NCBI GenBank assembly: GCA_902362595.1
Contig: CABIXF010000046.1
Coordinates: forward strand, 1 to 32,090
Reading direction: 5' to 3'
Source of the DNA: Bacteroidaceae bacterium
Lineage (GTDB): Bacteria; Bacteroidota; Bacteroidia; Bacteroidales; Bacteroidaceae
Length of the DNA stretch: 32,090 nt
Shown piece after piece: positions 1 to 8,123 of this stretch. The notes below the pieces were generated by a model. The model worked only from the letters and a program-made list of their open reading frames with translations. It was not told where the DNA came from and searched no databases. Numbering within the stretch: position 1 is the stretch's first letter; every line of letters starts with the position of its first letter. Made by a program: the position numbers and the translations under genes.

Positions 1-28
1 ATAGGTGAAAAATCTGACATGGCAAAAT

Positions 29-53
29 CCTGAGCAACTTTTTGTTGCTCAGG
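29..53 (-). terminator. Stem-loop terminator after the 255-residue orphan gene
   Basis: A perfect 10-bp stem (CCTGAGCAAC with GTTGCTCAGG) closes a 5-base loop, 11 bases past the stop codon of the minus-strand gene at 65-832. On the minus strand it is followed by a short T-rich stretch (ATTTTG), so it is a plausible though not ideal intrinsic terminator. Confidence 0.6.
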
Positions 54-64
54 TACTTAAAAAG

Positions 65-832
65 TTATATTTGTAATAGTGTTGCGGAATTAAGGATATA
101 ATATTTATCAGCAGTCAATGAAGATATCAAAAAAGCATCTCCTTTTTCCACATAAAGACCATTCTCCTTTGCTACCAAATTCTTCTCGTTTATAGGATCG
201 TCCTTTATCTGAACATCATTTAATACTGCAACTTGTAATTGATGAAACAGCTCATCATCAGATTCTATTTTATCCATACCATCAATCAATTCACGATATA
301 ATGGAAAAGTTATCGATAATGCATGAGGAGAAAACAACCAAACGGCCTCTGCCTCTTTCCCTTTTTGACGCATAGAGAAATTAACTGGCATATTCATCTT
401 TACTAAAACCCTCTGAAAAGATTTTGCATTTTTTACTACCACTTTCTGTCCATCTACATACATGACCACATGATATTCCTGCAACTTACGATCAATAGAT
501 ACAGCATCTTTCTGAAGCAAAAGCTCTAAAAAAAATCTTTCCAGGAAATTACAAAGCCCCACATCTAAAATTTGCTTTGTAGCTTCACTAAACAACGAAA
601 CACCTAAATGACAAACTTGACCTTTATCATTGTGCTGCATAACAATCGACTTTCCTTCAATAATCACAGGTATCTCCATTATAGTATCTACAGAAGACAA
701 GGTACCTTCAGGCAATTGTTCAGCAATTTGCTTCAACTTACGGCTAACAAACTGTATATCATCTCTTTCATTTCCACTCATAGAAGCACAGAACAAAAGA
801 CCTATCCATATCATCCATAAAAATTTACACAT
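65..832 (-). CDS. Exported protein of unknown function (255 aa)
   Basis: The protein starts with a hydrophobic segment (residues 3-18, MIWIGLLFCAS) that reads as a Sec signal peptide. The mature part would begin near residue 20 with a charged stretch (NERDD). No lipobox is convincing because the Cys is preceded by Phe. The rest is a mixed alpha/beta soluble sequence with no motif I recognise and no membrane segment. It has a run of basic and hydrophobic beta-like strands around residues 115-160. The ATG is the first in frame, and a terminator-like hairpin follows the stop. It is AT-rich like the TPR/Sel1 gene upstream, and both lie on the minus strand, but about 420 bases separate them, so joint transcription is uncertain. 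The function is unknown; a periplasmic or surface location is inferred from the signal peptide. Confidence 0.75.
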   Translation of the reverse strand: MCKFLWMIWIGLLFCASMSGNERDDIQFVSRKLKQIAEQLPEGTLSSVDTIMEIPVIIEGKSIVMQHNDKGQVCHLGVSLFSEATKQILDVGLCNFLERFFLELLLQKDAVSIDRKLQEYHVVMYVDGQKVVVKNAKSFQRVLVKMNMPVNFSMRQKGKEAEAVWLFSPHALSITFPLYRELIDGMDKIESDDELFHQLQVAVLNDVQIKDDPINEKNLVAKENGLYVEKGDAFLISSLTADKYYILNSATLLQI

Positions 833-1255
833 AAGTAAACATTCAAAAAATTAATTCTACATATAATTAATCTATAAATAAACTCATACCCATGAGAGTA
901 TAATGGAAGATAAAAAAGAAATAATCCTCTCTCCCCATATCTTTTCAGTTTCTTTCTCTTCCCATTACTATGGACAGAAGCAATGTCAAGCAAAACCACT
1001 GTATTCTTCTTTGTTTCAAAAGGTAGGGCCCCCCGGTATTTCTTATTCGCCTATACCCTACACCAATGATTCAAGAAAACGTTTGAAAGTCATGTCACCA
1101 GCTTTTTGCCGGAAGCCTTTCTTCCCCTGCTTGAGGCGATCAACCTCGGTTAATTTCGGCACTTTCATACATTTCATGATTTACATTTTAACAATGACAT
1201 GATACAATATTATTATTTTGTGCCGAACATAAGATATTTTAGATCATTTACTTAA
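833..1255. other. Intergenic stretch with a possible gene remnant
   Basis: No intact gene of normal size is seen in these 423 bases. The middle (about 1020-1170) is richer in G+C than its AT-rich flanks and contains coding-like sequence on the minus strand, listed separately. A GC-rich patch at 1022-1060 has inverted repeats (GTAGGG with CCCTAC). No TAnnTTTG promoter element was found immediately upstream of the gene ending at 832. Confidence 0.5.
930..1177 (-). pseudogene. Small ORF and adjacent out-of-frame coding-like fragment
   Basis: On the minus strand an ATG at 1177 opens a 39-residue ORF ending with TAG at 1058. It is strongly basic (for example RLKQGKKGFRQKAG) and ends in an amphipathic MTFKRFLESLV. 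About 15 bases later a second reading frame, open from 1042, reads like protein for some 30 residues (including VVLLDIASVHSNGKRKKLKR) before dissolving into AT-rich low-complexity sequence. The composition differs from the flanking intergenic DNA. This may be the decayed end of a transposase or other mobile gene, or simply a short basic protein. I do not recognise the family, and the call rests only on composition and reading quality. Confidence 0.25.
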
Positions 1256-3145
1256 CTATTCAATTTTAGAATAAATAATAGAATGAATCTGAGATTTCAT
1301 CGTTGTATATCCAAAAACAACTTCCTCCGACTCAAAATATTTACGCAACCAATCCTTCGCTAAAATAAAATCAGGTTTTACACCTTCTCCTTTTAGATAC
1401 ATCTGATACAATTCATACATAGCTCGGGTATTTCCTTTTGCAGCTGCTTTATTTAAATAATCCAAAGCTTTTGCATAATCTTTCTCCACAAGAATACCAT
1501 CCCTGTAAAATATACCGACATCAGTCATTGCGTCAGCATATTGCATAGAAACTGCCTGTTGATAATATTCCCATGCTTTTTGAGGATTACGTTCTACTCC
1601 TAACCCCTCATTATATAACCATCCTAATCGATAGGCAGCATAAGGGCAACGACGAAGAAAAGCTTTTTGATAGCATGCTAAGGCCTGATTATAATCCGGT
1701 TGACTTCCCGCAAATGTTTCCCAATATGAATCGCCACACAAAACCATTGCATCAGTATACCCTGCAGCGTAGGCCTTATTATATAAATCTCTTGCCTTTT
1801 CCAGATTTTTATCAATACCCAATCCCTGCTGATAAATCTTAGCCATATTCAACATTGCAAAAAGATTATTCTTCATAGAAGCTTCCATAAAATACGCAAC
1901 TCCCATCCGCAAATTACGAGGCATACCTAAACCTGAAACAGACAAACACCCCAAATCATTTAGAGCTGACACATTTTCCGAAGATTCACGCGTTTTTCTA
2001 TTAACCAACTCACGTAAAGCTGGATTTGATATTTTTTCTGTTTCTGTTATTTTATGATATTTAAAACCTGAATAATCCTTAGGGGCCTTAAAAAACATGC
2101 AAGGTTCACTTGCCGTAAATAATTCTTTTTCAACCACAGCTTTCTCTATAAGTTTCGAATGCATATTACCTGACAATTTAAACCCATCAAATTTTATTCG
2201 AAATTCATAGGAATAAAAACGTACAGGTTGTACGGTCAATGTATCAGCCAAAGTTGCAGAATCAGTAACTAAGACCTCCTCTGCTTTTTCATCAGCAGAT
2301 AACAGATTACTCCAATCTACATTAAATATGTCATCTACAATCTGTGTAAAATCAGAAAATTTCTTCCGTTCTTCATTTTGTTTTTGAACCTGAAAATCAA
2401 AACAAATCTCATCTCCTTCTGCAAAGCCCTGGACTTTCATACCAATCAAAGAAGCATAGTCCTTATTTTCACTCGCATAAGAGTTAGCATTTAATGTAAT
2501 CCATAATTGATTCTTTTCAGATTCTATATCAAAAATCCACATTTCTCTTCCATTATTTCCCAACTTATCAGAGACCCAGCGCCCCGTAATTTCACGTTGT
2601 ATGGAAATTGGAATATCTTCTTTTATCGCAGAAGATAAAACCGTTGAATCAGCTGTTTCTATGCCACCAGACAAAACAACAGGAATCATATCAGGCTTCG
2701 TTTTATCTACTTTAGGAACTTCCGCATTACCACTCAATACAGGAACTGTCACCACTGGAGTAGTTAATGCCATATCAGGCTGTTTTCCTGACATACCATT
2801 AATTTGATAAGTAAGCTTAGAAATGGTTGTTTTCAGTTCCTCTGCATTCGTTGCTTCCGGACGTAAGCGTAAATAATTCGCATAGCACATACATGCCTTT
2901 TCCAAAGCTTCTTTATTCGTTGTCATGGAAGCATAAATATCTCCCAATTGCAGATAAGAATCAGGTAAACCTGGAGAAACTTTTAAAATCTGTTTATAGA
3001 TTTGAATAGCTTCTGTCTGATTACTCTCATTCAAGGCCTTATGAGCCTGAAAAAACAACTTTAGTAATTGTTCTTTAGTTGGAGCCTGTCCATATATACA
3101 TCCCCCGCATAAACATATTGCCAACAAAAGAATAAAACGATTCAT
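1256..3145 (-). CDS. Exported TPR/Sel1-repeat protein
   Basis: The N-terminus (MNRFILLLAICLCGGCIYGQ) is a signal peptide, with cleavage probably after GQ. CGGC could act as a poor lipobox. Residues about 20-115 form TPR-like helical pairs (for example AIQIYKQILKVSPG and LGDIY). The middle (about 180-370) is a beta-rich region of unknown fold. Residues about 390-615 contain five to six Sel1-like repeats, visible as recurring A-x(3)-LG-x(2)-Y-x(2)-G-x-G-V patterns (RLGWLYNEGLGVERN, LYQMYLKGEGVKPD). Such solenoids usually mediate protein-protein contacts at the cell envelope; there is no catalytic motif. A good promoter (3184-3214) lies just upstream, so the gene is probably its own unit. Role inferred: scaffold or envelope stress/adaptor protein; the exact partner is unknown. 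Confidence 0.85.
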   Translation of the reverse strand: MNRFILLLAICLCGGCIYGQAPTKEQLLKLFFQAHKALNESNQTEAIQIYKQILKVSPGLPDSYLQLGDIYASMTTNKEALEKACMCYANYLRLRPEATNAEELKTTISKLTYQINGMSGKQPDMALTTPVVTVPVLSGNAEVPKVDKTKPDMIPVVLSGGIETADSTVLSSAIKEDIPISIQREITGRWVSDKLGNNGREMWIFDIESEKNQLWITLNANSYASENKDYASLIGMKVQGFAEGDEICFDFQVQKQNEERKKFSDFTQIVDDIFNVDWSNLLSADEKAEEVLVTDSATLADTLTVQPVRFYSYEFRIKFDGFKLSGNMHSKLIEKAVVEKELFTASEPCMFFKAPKDYSGFKYHKITETEKISNPALRELVNRKTRESSENVSALNDLGCLSVSGLGMPRNLRMGVAYFMEASMKNNLFAMLNMAKIYQQGLGIDKNLEKARDLYNKAYAAGYTDAMVLCGDSYWETFAGSQPDYNQALACYQKAFLRRCPYAAYRLGWLYNEGLGVERNPQKAWEYYQQAVSMQYADAMTDVGIFYRDGILVEKDYAKALDYLNKAAAKGNTRAMYELYQMYLKGEGVKPDFILAKDWLRKYFESEEVVFGYTTMKSQIHSIIYSKIE

Positions 3146-3183
3146 TTTTTGTATTATTTTTTAGATTATTTTCATCATACTCA

Positions 3184-3214
3184 CAAATATATCAATAAAA
3201 ATTAAATCAACAAA
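3184..3214 (-). promoter_or_regulatory. Bacteroidetes-type promoter for the TPR/Sel1 gene
   Basis: On the minus strand TTTG (3214-3211) is followed after 19 bases by TATATTTG (3191-3184). This matches the Bacteroides sigma-ABfr consensus TTTG-N19-21-TAnnTTTG. The start codon lies 38 bases further on. Confidence 0.7.
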
Positions 3215-3218
3215 AAAA

Positions 3219-3237
3219 GAAGAACAATTTGTTCTTC
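3219..3237. terminator. Bidirectional terminator downstream of the GH20 gene
   Basis: GAAGAACAA and TTGTTCTTC form a 9-bp perfect inverted repeat with almost no spacer (loop about 3-5 bases in practice). It is flanked by TTTTTTT on the minus strand (3218-3212) and by CCCTTTTTTT on the plus strand. It sits about 157 bases past the GH20 stop and directly upstream of the next gene's promoter, separating the two units. Confidence 0.65.
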
Positions 3238-3393
3238 CCTTTTTTTACATACTTGTCTAGTCCTAAAAAACTTACAAACAAGTCAACCACTTTTCATTCA
3301 TTACCCTATAAGCAACAGATTTATTATAAGTACCACCCTTATCTGTATCTTGATAACACTTGCATTAACAATACAACGAATCTTTACAATAAG

Positions 3394-5031
3394 CTACTTA
3401 TTATCCAACGCTTCATGTATATCTTCCTTGTAATTGTACCCATAAAATTTATAAATGTCTATCTGATGCTTCAAACGTCTCAAGAAATCCTGGATATCTT
3501 TATTCTCAGGCTTACTCCATTGAATTTCCGCCAAGGCTGCAATACGCGGCATCATTTGCCATTCCATTTTCATCCGTTCCTTGGTCCATTCCGTCCAGAT
3601 ACATCCCTGCGCCCCTATCAGATTTTCTTTCTGCTCAGAAGCAGCTTCTTCCGGAACCGGTTCAAACAGATACACCCTTTCAATGCTGCTCAATCCTTTT
3701 AACTGATTGTATTTAGGATTACTGAAATACAGATTTGAAATCGGACAAGCTATCGTTCTATACCCGCCTTCAATGGATTTCAGGCGAGCTTCCGGACTGG
3801 TCCATGCCATTACGATGGTAGATTTGGCAGGATTGCCGGCCAGAATCTCATCCCAAGCCATCATTTCTCGGCCACGTTTATGGATTTCTTTTTCCACTTC
3901 TCCCATAAACCAAGCCTGAAGCTGATTTTCTTTCGTATGTTTTTCCGAATCCTTCAATCCGAGTTCTTTGATTTTTTGCTGACATTTCTCACACGTCTTC
4001 CAATGATATTTAGGACATTCATCTCCACCTATATGAATATAAGGAGAAGGAAAAATATCCATTATCTCATTTATCACATCTTTGGCAAACTGCAACGTTT
4101 TCTCATTTCCTCCACACAGCACATCCCTAAATACCCCGAAAGTAGTAGCCACCTCATAAGGTCCTCCTGTACATCCCAGTTCAGGATAAGAAGCCAGCGC
4201 GGCCAGCATGTGACCCGGCATATCGATTTCCGGAATCACTGTAATATATCGTTCAGCTGCATATCGCACAATCTCTCTTGCCTCATCCTGTGTATAGTAT
4301 CCGCTGACAGGAATACTATCCATTTCTTTCGTCTCCCAATCCTTGATGGTACATTTTCGTTTAGAACCTACTTCTGTAAGTTTCGGATATTTTTTTATCT
4401 CAATACGCCAACCCTGATCCTCGGTAAGATGCCAGTGAAAATAATTGATATTATGCAAGGCAAGCATATCAATAATCTTTTTAAAATAATCCACTCCGAA
4501 GAAGTGCCGGCCTACATCTACCATAAAGCCTCTATAGCCAAAGCGTGGGTAGTCTTTTACAACTCCGCAGGGAATGGCCGCTAGCGCTTTCCCCTCTGTG
4601 ACAGGCAATGCCTTATGCAGTGTCTGTATACCATAAAATACTCCAGCCTCAGTTTTACCCTTCAGCGTTATCTGCTCCTTCGAAACATTCAGCTCATACC
4701 CTTCATCATGGAATAAAGTATTATCCAAGCTTAACACAATTGCATGTTCCTTTGGCTCAACAGACAATTCCACATCGATGCCCGTAAATTTCTTTATATA
4801 AGCAGACAGAAACTCCGCATTCCTTTTCATCTTCTCATTATTCTCCGGATAACATATATTTGTCGAACCATCGATAACAAAAGAAGAACCGTCTTCTGAT
4901 TTAACGACTTCATTGGGTACTGGAATTATATCCAGACTTCCAAGCATCACCTTATTCTGAGCACAGACCATAAGGAATGAGGGCATCAGTAAAGTGAACA
5001 ACATCCATTTTTTCAATTGACTTGCATTCAT
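3394..5031 (-). CDS. GH20 beta-N-acetylhexosaminidase, exported
   Basis: The enzyme hydrolyses terminal beta-linked GlcNAc/GalNAc by substrate-assisted catalysis (family knowledge). Residues 1-24 are a Sec signal peptide ending MVCAQ. Residues about 30-155 match the GH20b N-terminal alpha/beta domain. The TIM-barrel follows, with GYRGFMVDVGRHFFG, the HWHLTEDQGWRIE block and the catalytic pair D337-E338 in HIGGDECPKYHW. The substrate-gripping tryptophans appear in MAWDEIL, MAWTSPEA and GCIWTEW. The length (545 aa) is usual for a single-domain GH20, and no carbohydrate-binding module is attached. The gene is divergent from the GH84 gene and shares a 12-base promoter motif with it, suggesting co-regulated HexNAc removal in the periplasm or at the cell surface. 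Confidence 0.95.
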   Translation of the reverse strand: MNASQLKKWMLFTLLMPSFLMVCAQNKVMLGSLDIIPVPNEVVKSEDGSSFVIDGSTNICYPENNEKMKRNAEFLSAYIKKFTGIDVELSVEPKEHAIVLSLDNTLFHDEGYELNVSKEQITLKGKTEAGVFYGIQTLHKALPVTEGKALAAIPCGVVKDYPRFGYRGFMVDVGRHFFGVDYFKKIIDMLALHNINYFHWHLTEDQGWRIEIKKYPKLTEVGSKRKCTIKDWETKEMDSIPVSGYYTQDEAREIVRYAAERYITVIPEIDMPGHMLAALASYPELGCTGGPYEVATTFGVFRDVLCGGNEKTLQFAKDVINEIMDIFPSPYIHIGGDECPKYHWKTCEKCQQKIKELGLKDSEKHTKENQLQAWFMGEVEKEIHKRGREMMAWDEILAGNPAKSTIVMAWTSPEARLKSIEGGYRTIACPISNLYFSNPKYNQLKGLSSIERVYLFEPVPEEAASEQKENLIGAQGCIWTEWTKERMKMEWQMMPRIAALAEIQWSKPENKDIQDFLRRLKHQIDIYKFYGYNYKEDIHEALDNK

Positions 5032-5162
5032 AAATTCATTCTCATATAATTAGAAATAAAATAAACAAGGATATATCGTCATGACAAACTGTTTTCTATA
5101 AATAGAATACGCATCTAGAACCTACCTAACATCCTGGTCATATTCCAACAGACTTGCCGATT

Positions 5163-5170
5163 CAAAGATA
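5163..5170 (-). promoter_or_regulatory. Probable -7 element of the GH20 promoter
   Basis: TATCTTTG on the minus strand fits TAnnTTTG. At the expected -33 spacing (21 bases) only GTTG is present, a one-base mismatch to TTTG. It would give a leader of about 125 bases before the GH20 start codon. Confidence 0.4.
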
Positions 5171-5270
5171 ATCGTTTTTAGATAATTATACCAACAATCA
5201 GTCAAATACGCACATTTTATTCTTTTTTTTCCTCATTTTGTCAATATAAGCCACAATACCTCACACACTG

Positions 5271-5302
5271 TTTGCACGATTCAGAAACAAATCGTATCTT
5301 TG
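5271..5302 (+). promoter_or_regulatory. Bacteroidetes-type promoter for GH84
   Basis: TTTG (5271-5274), a 20-base spacer and TATCTTTG (5295-5302) match the consensus fully. Transcription would begin near 5309. That supports the ATG at 5358 as start rather than the TTG at 5331. Confidence 0.75.
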
Positions 5303-5310
5303 AATCAAAG
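5276..5310. promoter_or_regulatory. Inverted repeats inside the GH84 promoter, operator candidates
   Basis: ACGATT-N8-AATCGT (5276-5295) lies between the two promoter elements. CTTTGA-A-TCAAAG (5298-5310) spans the -7 element and the predicted start site. Their position would suit binding of a regulator, but no regulator gene is present in the window and no known operator was recognised. Confidence 0.3.
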
Positions 5311-5357
5311 TTTTATACGAAGCAAACACCTTGTATTTACCTAAAACATCCATTCTT

Positions 5358-7922
5358 ATGAAAATGAATCATTATGCAAAATGCGTGACTACCGGAATCC
5401 TATGCACATTCATGTATGGCACTTTATCGGCACAAGAAACAGACTTCGACCTCTCCTCCCAACGCTCTGAAAAGCAGGATGTACTGGCTGTCCCCGGGAA
5501 AAAAATCGACCACAAAGGTTTGATCATCAACCCTACCCCTCACCAGATGAAACTGGATGCGAATAACACCTGCCCCATTACACAAGGAATCTACCTGAAA
5601 GATAAACAGCAGAAATTTGCAGCCAGTCTAGACTTTCTCACACAGAACAAGAAAGGAATCAAACTCACCATTGACTTCGGAGCGAAAGCTGCTGGGAAAG
5701 CAAACGTAAAGCAAATCTCAGGTGCCTATTCTCTGGTGATTGGCAAAAAGGAAATCACCATCATCGGCTACGACGCACGTGGTGCATTCTATGGTATACA
5801 AACGTTGAAGCAACTGACAGAAAGCCCGGTTTCAGCCCACGGTACACTGCCCTGCATGGAAATCAACGATTATCCGGACCTACCTAACCGAGGTGTGGTA
5901 GAAGGTTTCTACGGCACGCCCTGGTCACACGAAGTCCGCCTGTCGCTGATTGATTTCTATGGAAAGTTCAAGATGAACACCTATTTATACGGTCCTAAAG
6001 ACGACCCTTATCACAGCTGTCCGAACTGGCGTCTGCCCTATCCGGAAAAAGAAGCACAACACATCAAGGAACTGGTGGATGCCAGCAACCGGAATTACGT
6101 GGACTTCGTGTGGGCCATCCATCCGGGACAGGACATCAAATGGAATGAAGAAGATTATCATAACCTGCTCCAGAAATTCAACTGGATGTACGACTTGGGG
6201 GTACGGCATTTTGCCATTTTCTTCGACGACATTTCGGGCGAGGGAACCAACCCGCTGAAGCAAACGGAACTGCTGAACCGACTGACTGAAGAATTTGTGA
6301 AAGTAAAAGGAGATGTGTCTCCGCTGACGGTTTGCCCGACCGACTATTCCAAACTTTGGGCCAATCCGACCGAAAAAGGCAGCCTTGCCATTTACGGGAA
6401 AACACTGAATCCTGAAATAAAGGTATTCTGGACAGGCGATGTGGTGTGCAGTGACCTGACCCCTGAAACCCTCGACTTCATCAATTCCCGCATCAAACGT
6501 CCGGCTTACTATTGGTGGAACTATCCGGTGACTGACTACATCCGTAACTTCCTGCTCCAAGGACCGGTCTACGGACTGGATACCAGCCTGACGGCCCAAG
6601 AGACCTGCGGTGTAATCAGCAATCCAATGGAACACGGTGAGGCCTCCAAACTGGCTTTGTATGGAGTGGCTGACTATGCTTGGAACATCGCCGACTACAA
6701 TGCCATTGACAACTGGGAACGGGGGCTGGCCGAACTGGTACCCGATGCCACAGAGGCTTACCGCACTTTCGCCATTCATTCCAGTGATACTGAAAACGGA
6801 TACCGGCGGGATGAATCCTGGGAAACAAAGACTTTCCGTATTGCCGACTGGAACGATGCGGCAGCCAACGCCCTGGAAGAAGAATTCAAGAAAGTAGAAA
6901 GCGTTCCTGCACGCATGGAAAACGGTTGCAAAAACAAGGCATTGCTCAACGAACTCCGGCCTTGGCTGACAGAATTCGGCAAACTGGGTACACGCGGCAA
7001 GCAGGCCATCGAGCTGGCTCGTATATACCGCTCCGGTCAGGACGATGCGCTTTTCTGGACGAAATACATACAAAACATCATGACACCGGAAGACCGGAAA
7101 AACTACGAAGCCCACAAGTCGGGTACCCTGAAACTTCAGCCGTTCTATGAGTATGCGATGGACGACATGGCACACGGATACCTGAAAAAACTGTCGGGGA
7201 AAGTACCAACCGATTATAAAGGTATAGGCTCTTTCAGCAGTGCGCATACTGTACAAACCAAACTGATGTTCGACAATGATTCTACAACTTTCTATACTTC
7301 TGGAATTGCCCAGAAACCGAACGACTGGATTGGGGTAGACCTGCGCGACGTACGTGATGTGACGGAAATCTCCATCCTTCAGGGAAGAAATTCCAAAGAC
7401 GATGTAGACTATTTCGACCATGCCGTAGTGGAATGTTCCGCAGATGGACAAAACTGGAAAGCCCTTACCGGCGAACTGAACCAGCAATACATCATCCACT
7501 GGCAGGGAACTCCGGAAAAGGCACGCTACGTCCGCCTGAAACGACTGGATTCCAAACGCACCAACTATGCTTCTGTCCGCTCCTTCGATGTAAATCCGCT
7601 CCGCCCGGACAACCTTGGCTTTACGCTTGAAGCAGATACACTGAGTAAAGCGGTCTATGCTTTCGACAACAACCTGGCCACTTCTTACCAGAGCACAAAA
7701 GCGATTGCTTTCGAAGTAGACAAAGATGTCAAGGCCTACACCTTACTGATGAACCAGTTGTCTGCCCCGATAAAATGCGTGCAGCTGGACAAAAAAGGCA
7801 AGATACTGTCTGAAACCATGATTGAAACTCCTTATGCAAGAATCGAACTGGCCGACAAGAATGTCTGTCAGATTCGTCTGGAAGGAAAGGTGGAAATCTT
7901 TGAAATTGTGCCGATAAAATAA
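5358..7922 (+). CDS. GH84 beta-N-acetylglucosaminidase (O-GlcNAcase family) with F5/8C domain
   Basis: GH84 enzymes remove beta-linked GlcNAc by the substrate-assisted mechanism. Residues 1-26 form a signal peptide ending LSAQE. Residues about 45-160 are the alpha/beta N-terminal domain (ending GAFYGIQTLKQL). The catalytic barrel opens with RGVVEGFYGTPWS and KMNTYLYGPKDDPYH and carries the catalytic aspartate pair D290-D291 in HFAIFFDDISGEG. A helical domain follows. Residues about 625-745 are a discoidin/F5/8C (CBM32-like) module (DWIGVDLRDVRDVTEISILQ, ARYVRLKRL). A final beta-rich segment of about 100 residues completes the 854 aa, somewhat longer than the roughly 730 aa of the characterised B. 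thetaiotaomicron enzyme as I recall it. The start ATG at 5358 was chosen because it opens the signal peptide and lies downstream of the promoter. It is divergent from GH20 and convergent with the SusC/D pair. Confidence 0.95.
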   Translation: MKMNHYAKCVTTGILCTFMYGTLSAQETDFDLSSQRSEKQDVLAVPGKKIDHKGLIINPTPHQMKLDANNTCPITQGIYLKDKQQKFAASLDFLTQNKKGIKLTIDFGAKAAGKANVKQISGAYSLVIGKKEITIIGYDARGAFYGIQTLKQLTESPVSAHGTLPCMEINDYPDLPNRGVVEGFYGTPWSHEVRLSLIDFYGKFKMNTYLYGPKDDPYHSCPNWRLPYPEKEAQHIKELVDASNRNYVDFVWAIHPGQDIKWNEEDYHNLLQKFNWMYDLGVRHFAIFFDDISGEGTNPLKQTELLNRLTEEFVKVKGDVSPLTVCPTDYSKLWANPTEKGSLAIYGKTLNPEIKVFWTGDVVCSDLTPETLDFINSRIKRPAYYWWNYPVTDYIRNFLLQGPVYGLDTSLTAQETCGVISNPMEHGEASKLALYGVADYAWNIADYNAIDNWERGLAELVPDATEAYRTFAIHSSDTENGYRRDESWETKTFRIADWNDAAANALEEEFKKVESVPARMENGCKNKALLNELRPWLTEFGKLGTRGKQAIELARIYRSGQDDALFWTKYIQNIMTPEDRKNYEAHKSGTLKLQPFYEYAMDDMAHGYLKKLSGKVPTDYKGIGSFSSAHTVQTKLMFDNDSTTFYTSGIAQKPNDWIGVDLRDVRDVTEISILQGRNSKDDVDYFDHAVVECSADGQNWKALTGELNQQYIIHWQGTPEKARYVRLKRLDSKRTNYASVRSFDVNPLRPDNLGFTLEADTLSKAVYAFDNNLATSYQSTKAIAFEVDKDVKAYTLLMNQLSAPIKCVQLDKKGKILSETMIETPYARIELADKNVCQIRLEGKVEIFEIVPIK

Positions 7923-7978
7923 CACAACTTCAACAAATCATCCTTCCCCTTCACACTGCATAACAGATAAAAATGCAA

Positions 7979-8029
7979 AAAGCTGGCATACATGAATGAT
8001 TGAGACATTTCATTCTGCATGCCAGCTTT
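7979..8029 (+). terminator. Terminator after GH84
   Basis: AAAGCTGGCAT (7979-7989) pairs perfectly with ATGCCAGCTTT (8019-8029). An inner stem, GAATGA with TCATTC (7994-7999/8009-8014), fills the loop. The 3' arm ends in T-rich CTTTCTTTATT. Confidence 0.7.
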
Positions 8030-8066
8030 CTTTATTGTCCTGACTCAAAAGAATATATACCAGATA

Positions 8067-8102
8067 AAAATGGGGCAACTCCTTTCGGAATTGTCCCATT
8101 TT
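8067..8102. terminator. Bidirectional terminator between GH84 and SusD
   Basis: AAAATGGGGCAACTCC pairs with GGAATTGTCCCATTTT around a TTTC loop, 16 bp with one mismatch and one G-T pair. It has A/T tracts on both sides, suiting both convergent units. Confidence 0.8.
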
Positions 8103-8123
8103 CATCAAATCTTATTAGTTCAA

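Larger units (their letters stand above)
5159..5306. repeat. 12-base inverted motif shared by the GH20 and GH84 promoters
   Basis: GATTCAAAGATA (5159-5170) and its exact reverse complement TATCTTTGAATC (5295-5306) lie 124 bases apart. In each case the motif contains the -7 element (TATCTTTG) reading toward the gene on that side. ATCGT or CGAT sequences flank both copies. Part of the identity comes from the promoter consensus, but the trailing AATC is extra. Confidence 0.5.
5032..5357. other. Divergent control region between GH20 and GH84
   Basis: This 326-base AT-rich intergenic region contains no gene. It holds a well-formed promoter for GH84 (5271-5302), a -7-like element for GH20 (5163-5170), a shared inverted 12-base motif and short inverted repeats around the GH84 promoter. 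These are listed separately. Confidence 0.7.

Noticed and set aside
3880..4584. Open frame (234 codons) on the plus strand opposite GH20
   Set aside because: The catalytic motifs of GH20 on the other strand occupy the same bases; the antisense product is Phe/Ile/Arg-rich noise.
5066..5088. TATCCTTG with upstream TTTG as the GH20 promoter
   Set aside because: The -7 element has a mismatch and the spacing is only 11 bases; the element at 5163-5170 is better.
5985..7499. Long open frame (504 codons) on the minus strand opposite GH84
   Set aside because: It lies wholly inside the GH84 gene, whose motifs and promoter are convincing. The antisense translation has no signal, no motif and a composition expected from the codon bias of the sense gene.
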